Positions 38,295 through 40,270 of a stretch of DNA of 40,270 nucleotides are shown one piece after another. Origin of the DNA: Candidatus Omnitrophota bacterium. Its GTDB lineage: Bacteria; Omnitrophota; Gorgyraeia; Aquiviventales; Aquiviventaceae. Numbering within the stretch: the stretch's first letter is position 1; each line of letters begins with the position of its first letter. The DNA lies in NCBI GenBank assembly GCA_023247255.1, contig JAHFGV010000023.1:1-40270 (forward strand), read 5' to 3'. Below the pieces are notes generated by a model that was given only the letters and a program-made list of their open reading frames with translations, did no database searches and was not told where the DNA came from. Both the position numbers and the translations under genes were made by a program.

Positions 38295-39380
38295 TTATAC
38301 GTCTTCTTGCCCGATCACTGGCACCCAGTTATCTCTCTGTTTTTCTTCTAGGATACCCAACTCATAAAGCAGACTTTCAATCGAGGTATAATGCTTAACT
38401 TTTACTTTTCTGCACACATCTTTAACCCTCTCAACCACAGATGCGTCTGGATTAACGACAAAAACGGGCTTGGGTTTCTTATTCCTGTCCAGAGCCGTTC
38501 GAAAGAGCACTTGGGCGATAGTATCGATCTGAGGAAAGGAATATCCCCAAATAATCCACGACTTTGCGTCGTGGAGTTCATGAACAGCTGAATACCAATG
38601 CTTCCTCAGCACGCCATCCTTGATTTCAATTTTCGACGCAACAGGCGGGATTAAGTAAGGGTGTTCCGGAACCGAGACTACATCGAAGGTTTCACCATTC
38701 GATTCAGGTAAGCGGCATCCGCTAAGGCGATAGCCATCGCCTCTGTCTAACTTTTCCCAGTGAATAGAACCGTGCAGTTTGAGAAGCGGGACTGTGCCCC
38801 GTGGCTTTGCTGTCTCAAGCGGACGGGAATATGACTTGCCTTTTTTTGAGGGGATCCGCGCAACCTTAGCACCTCGGTAGTTGGCACTACGCCAATTGAG
38901 CTTCCCCATCTGCAGTAGCGTCTGGTCCGCAATAAGGTCGTAATTGAACGAAACTATAGATCGAGCTTGCACTGCCTGGAAAAGCATCCGGTGAAATTGA
39001 CAAGCCTTGTCCCCTCCACACTTGAGCAAAACGTGCCCGATGACCACTTTAAGCGAATCAAGAGCACGAGTATATTCGCGAGGCCTGCCAGTACCGAGTT
39101 GTAGTCCACGGAGATTCGACCGGGCCTCCAAAAAGGTAGAAAGTTGCTCCAACCGCCAATTCTTAACCTCTTTGAACTTTAACTTAGCATCTTTGAGGTG
39201 ATTCTCAAACACCCTCCAAGCCGCGATATGCTGTCTGTCCTTTCCTCCATGCCGGTTTGCGAAAAGCTGCTGGGCTTCTGACAGGAAGTCCGCATCAAGC
39301 GGAGGTGTTTTCTTACCATCCACTCGTGCTCCATGAGATGCCCCTGCGCCAAGCACAATCACTGGTTCAGGAATATTCAT
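38295..39380 (-). CDS. Stand-alone SIR2-like protein, candidate NADase effector
   Basis: A 361-residue SIR2-like (SIR2_2-type) protein. The NAD-binding motifs are VIVLGAGASHGA near the start, SFNYDLIAD with N146 and D148, the catalytic histidine H203 in LLKLHGSIHW, and IIWGYSFPQIDT in the C-terminal part. Proteins of this branch usually cleave NAD rather than deacetylate and serve in several phage-defence systems (for example DSR and Thoeris). No helicase, TIR, Argonaute or other partner lies next to it in the window, so it could act alone. No good ribosome site is visible. The flanks (broken toxin gene, palindrome, repeat-rich gap) look like an accessory island. Confidence 0.82.
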   Translation of the reverse strand: MNIPEPVIVLGAGASHGARVDGKKTPPLDADFLSEAQQLFANRHGGKDRQHIAAWRVFENHLKDAKLKFKEVKNWRLEQLSTFLEARSNLRGLQLGTGRPREYTRALDSLKVVIGHVLLKCGGDKACQFHRMLFQAVQARSIVSFNYDLIADQTLLQMGKLNWRSANYRGAKVARIPSKKGKSYSRPLETAKPRGTVPLLKLHGSIHWEKLDRGDGYRLSGCRLPESNGETFDVVSVPEHPYLIPPVASKIEIKDGVLRKHWYSAVHELHDAKSWIIWGYSFPQIDTIAQVLFRTALDRNKKPKPVFVVNPDASVVERVKDVCRKVKVKHYTSIESLLYELGILEEKQRDNWVPVIGQEDV

Positions 39381-39552
39381 TCGGTTTAAGAAACTCTTGC
39401 GATTCTACACGCGGTGTCAAAGTAGGCTCGGACTAAGAGGATCTGAACGCTATCGTATCCATTCGTTTCGTTACCTGCTCCGTTCCACTCTACGCATTCC
39501 ACCTTACACAAGCATCCTTATTACGCAAAAATAGGCTGGCAACAATCTACTC

Positions 39553-39615
39553 CACGCCCCGCGAGCCGTATCTCGTGCCCCTCATTTGTCTCGCGTCTCC
39601 TGTCCCATGTCTCAA
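39553..39615. repeat. Heptad repeat locus H
   Basis: Nine consecutive 7-base steps with drifting words, such as CGTATCT, CGTGCCC, GTCTCGC, GTCTCCT and GTCCCAT, in the gap between the last gene and the SIR2 gene. No inverted partner is seen. The rest of the 39381-39638 gap has no recognisable feature. Confidence 0.5.
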
Positions 39616-39638
39616 AGAATTAGAATCGTCCCTAATTT

Positions 39639-40270
39639 TCACGTCCTTCTGCTCAGAGCTAGTCTTTCTCTGGCTCGCAATTTCCTGTTCCTCAGTTTTC
39701 CGTTTCCGGTGCGCGGGCTCTGCTCCCGAAAGGGCTGCTCGATTTGTTGGGTGGAGAGCTTAATGCGCTGCTGCACTTCAGGGGCATCGAAGGCTGAAGC
39801 CAAAAGGCCTGTTTGCTCGGCTAACTCAGGATCTTGAAAATCGGCTGATGCGCTGATGTCGACGAACGAAAACAAAGCCCCGGGTAATAAGCCGCCTAGG
39901 CCTTCTACCACTTCCTGCTTGATGGTACGTTTCTGAATCGTCGTTTCCCCTTCCTCAAGGAAGAGCTCAATGCGACCGGGTGAAGCCCAAGCGTTGACGA
40001 ATTGAATGTAATAGCTTAGGTAGAGCTTAACGCGCACGCTGCTGTAGAGACTTTGATTCGGTGCGATGATGATTCCGCCGTTGATACCGGCTGAGCAAAG
40101 CTTGGTTGTCACTTTGTTGGGAACAGCTACCGAAAAACTGTGGGCAACCGGTGTCACTCGGGGGACGCGAAGCTCAAGAGAAGGTTGAATCAGGCCGCGC
40201 TGGATGAGAGCACCGGTGTCATCGTTGTATGTCCAGGAAAGGCCACCCTTGACGCTGCCACCCGCTGGTG
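39639..40270 (-). CDS. Unknown protein, cut by the window end
   Basis: The frame is open from the stop at 39639 to the window edge, so at least 210 residues of the C-terminal part are present and the true start lies outside. An internal GTG at 40157 is not a convincing start because coding-like sequence (GGLSWTYNDDTGALIQRG) continues upstream. The part seen has beta-like alternation (LRVPRVTPVAHSFSVAVPNK), a glycine-rich GINGGIIIAP and a charged tail rich in arginine (LRNRKLRARERLALSRR). No family is recognised. A surface or exported protein is possible. Confidence 0.6.
   Translation of the reverse strand, partial: PAGGSVKGGLSWTYNDDTGALIQRGLIQPSLELRVPRVTPVAHSFSVAVPNKVTTKLCSAGINGGIIIAPNQSLYSSVRVKLYLSYYIQFVNAWASPGRIELFLEEGETTIQKRTIKQEVVEGLGGLLPGALFSFVDISASADFQDPELAEQTGLLASAFDAPEVQQRIKLSTQQIEQPFREQSPRTGNGKLRNRKLRARERLALSRRT

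Overview
The window looks like chromosome from a Gram-negative, deep-branching bacterium. Envelope genes (a LolA-like carrier, lipoproteins, YajC with a SecD-SecF fusion), a De novo NAD gene under an NrtR-type regulator, and two long housekeeping gene strings fit a Nitrospirota- or Methylomirabilota (NC10)-like genome. That placement is an inference from gene content, not from a marker alignment. No rRNA, tRNA or CRISPR array was seen.

Layout. (1) 1-4.8 kb: an ISL2-type IS5 transposon (4-1116, flanked by AAT), then a plus-strand string of exported proteins: a YidD-family protein with a signal-like N-terminus, a TPR protein, a LolA-like carrier, a double CCIGPR-repeat protein and a zincin-motif lipoprotein. 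(2) 4.8-8.5 kb: a methyltransferase, a complete IS1595-type element (5714-7523) carrying a DUF3800 passenger gene, a VapBC toxin-antitoxin pair directly next to the IS end, and a 198-bp palindromic element. (3) 8.5-10.2 kb: nrtR-nadA behind a promoter with two clear palindromic operators. (4) 18.0-10.5 kb, minus strand: recG-rsmD-coaD-DUF177-rpmF-plsX-fabH-fabD, linking CoA, ribosome and fatty-acid synthesis. (5) 28.3-18.3 kb, minus strand: gph, yebC, ruvC-ruvA-ruvB, DUF2905, SpoIID-like, yajC, secDF, recJ, with rpmB convergent on recJ. (6) 28.6-34.8 kb: an EF-hand protein with a long Arg/Asp/Glu repeat, a small membrane protein, a membrane EEP phosphodiesterase, mutY, mtnN and a four-TM protein. 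(7) 34.8-38.0 kb, minus strand: an export-oriented string of a small coiled protein, a metzincin protease, an ASH-type lipoprotein, an alpha/beta hydrolase and an unlisted small ORF. (8) 38.0-40.3 kb: a truncated PIN-domain toxin, an 82-bp element with perfect 25-bp arms, a stand-alone SIR2-like protein (candidate phage-defence NADase) and a gene cut by the window end.

The most striking unexplained signal is a set of at least eight intergenic loci whose DNA is built from 7-nt units. Each locus uses its own word, and in five loci the words recur as an inverted pair, forming palindromes (for example 11424-11515, 12541-12584, 30031-30159). Several other repeat families are present: a 120-bp repeat that has lengthened coaD by an in-frame tandem pair, a 122-bp hairpin element read as coding sequence inside recG, a 55-57-bp palindrome present twice, and two larger inverted-repeat elements. 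Together they show a genome heavily seeded with short repeats, two of which have been absorbed into essential or near-essential proteins.
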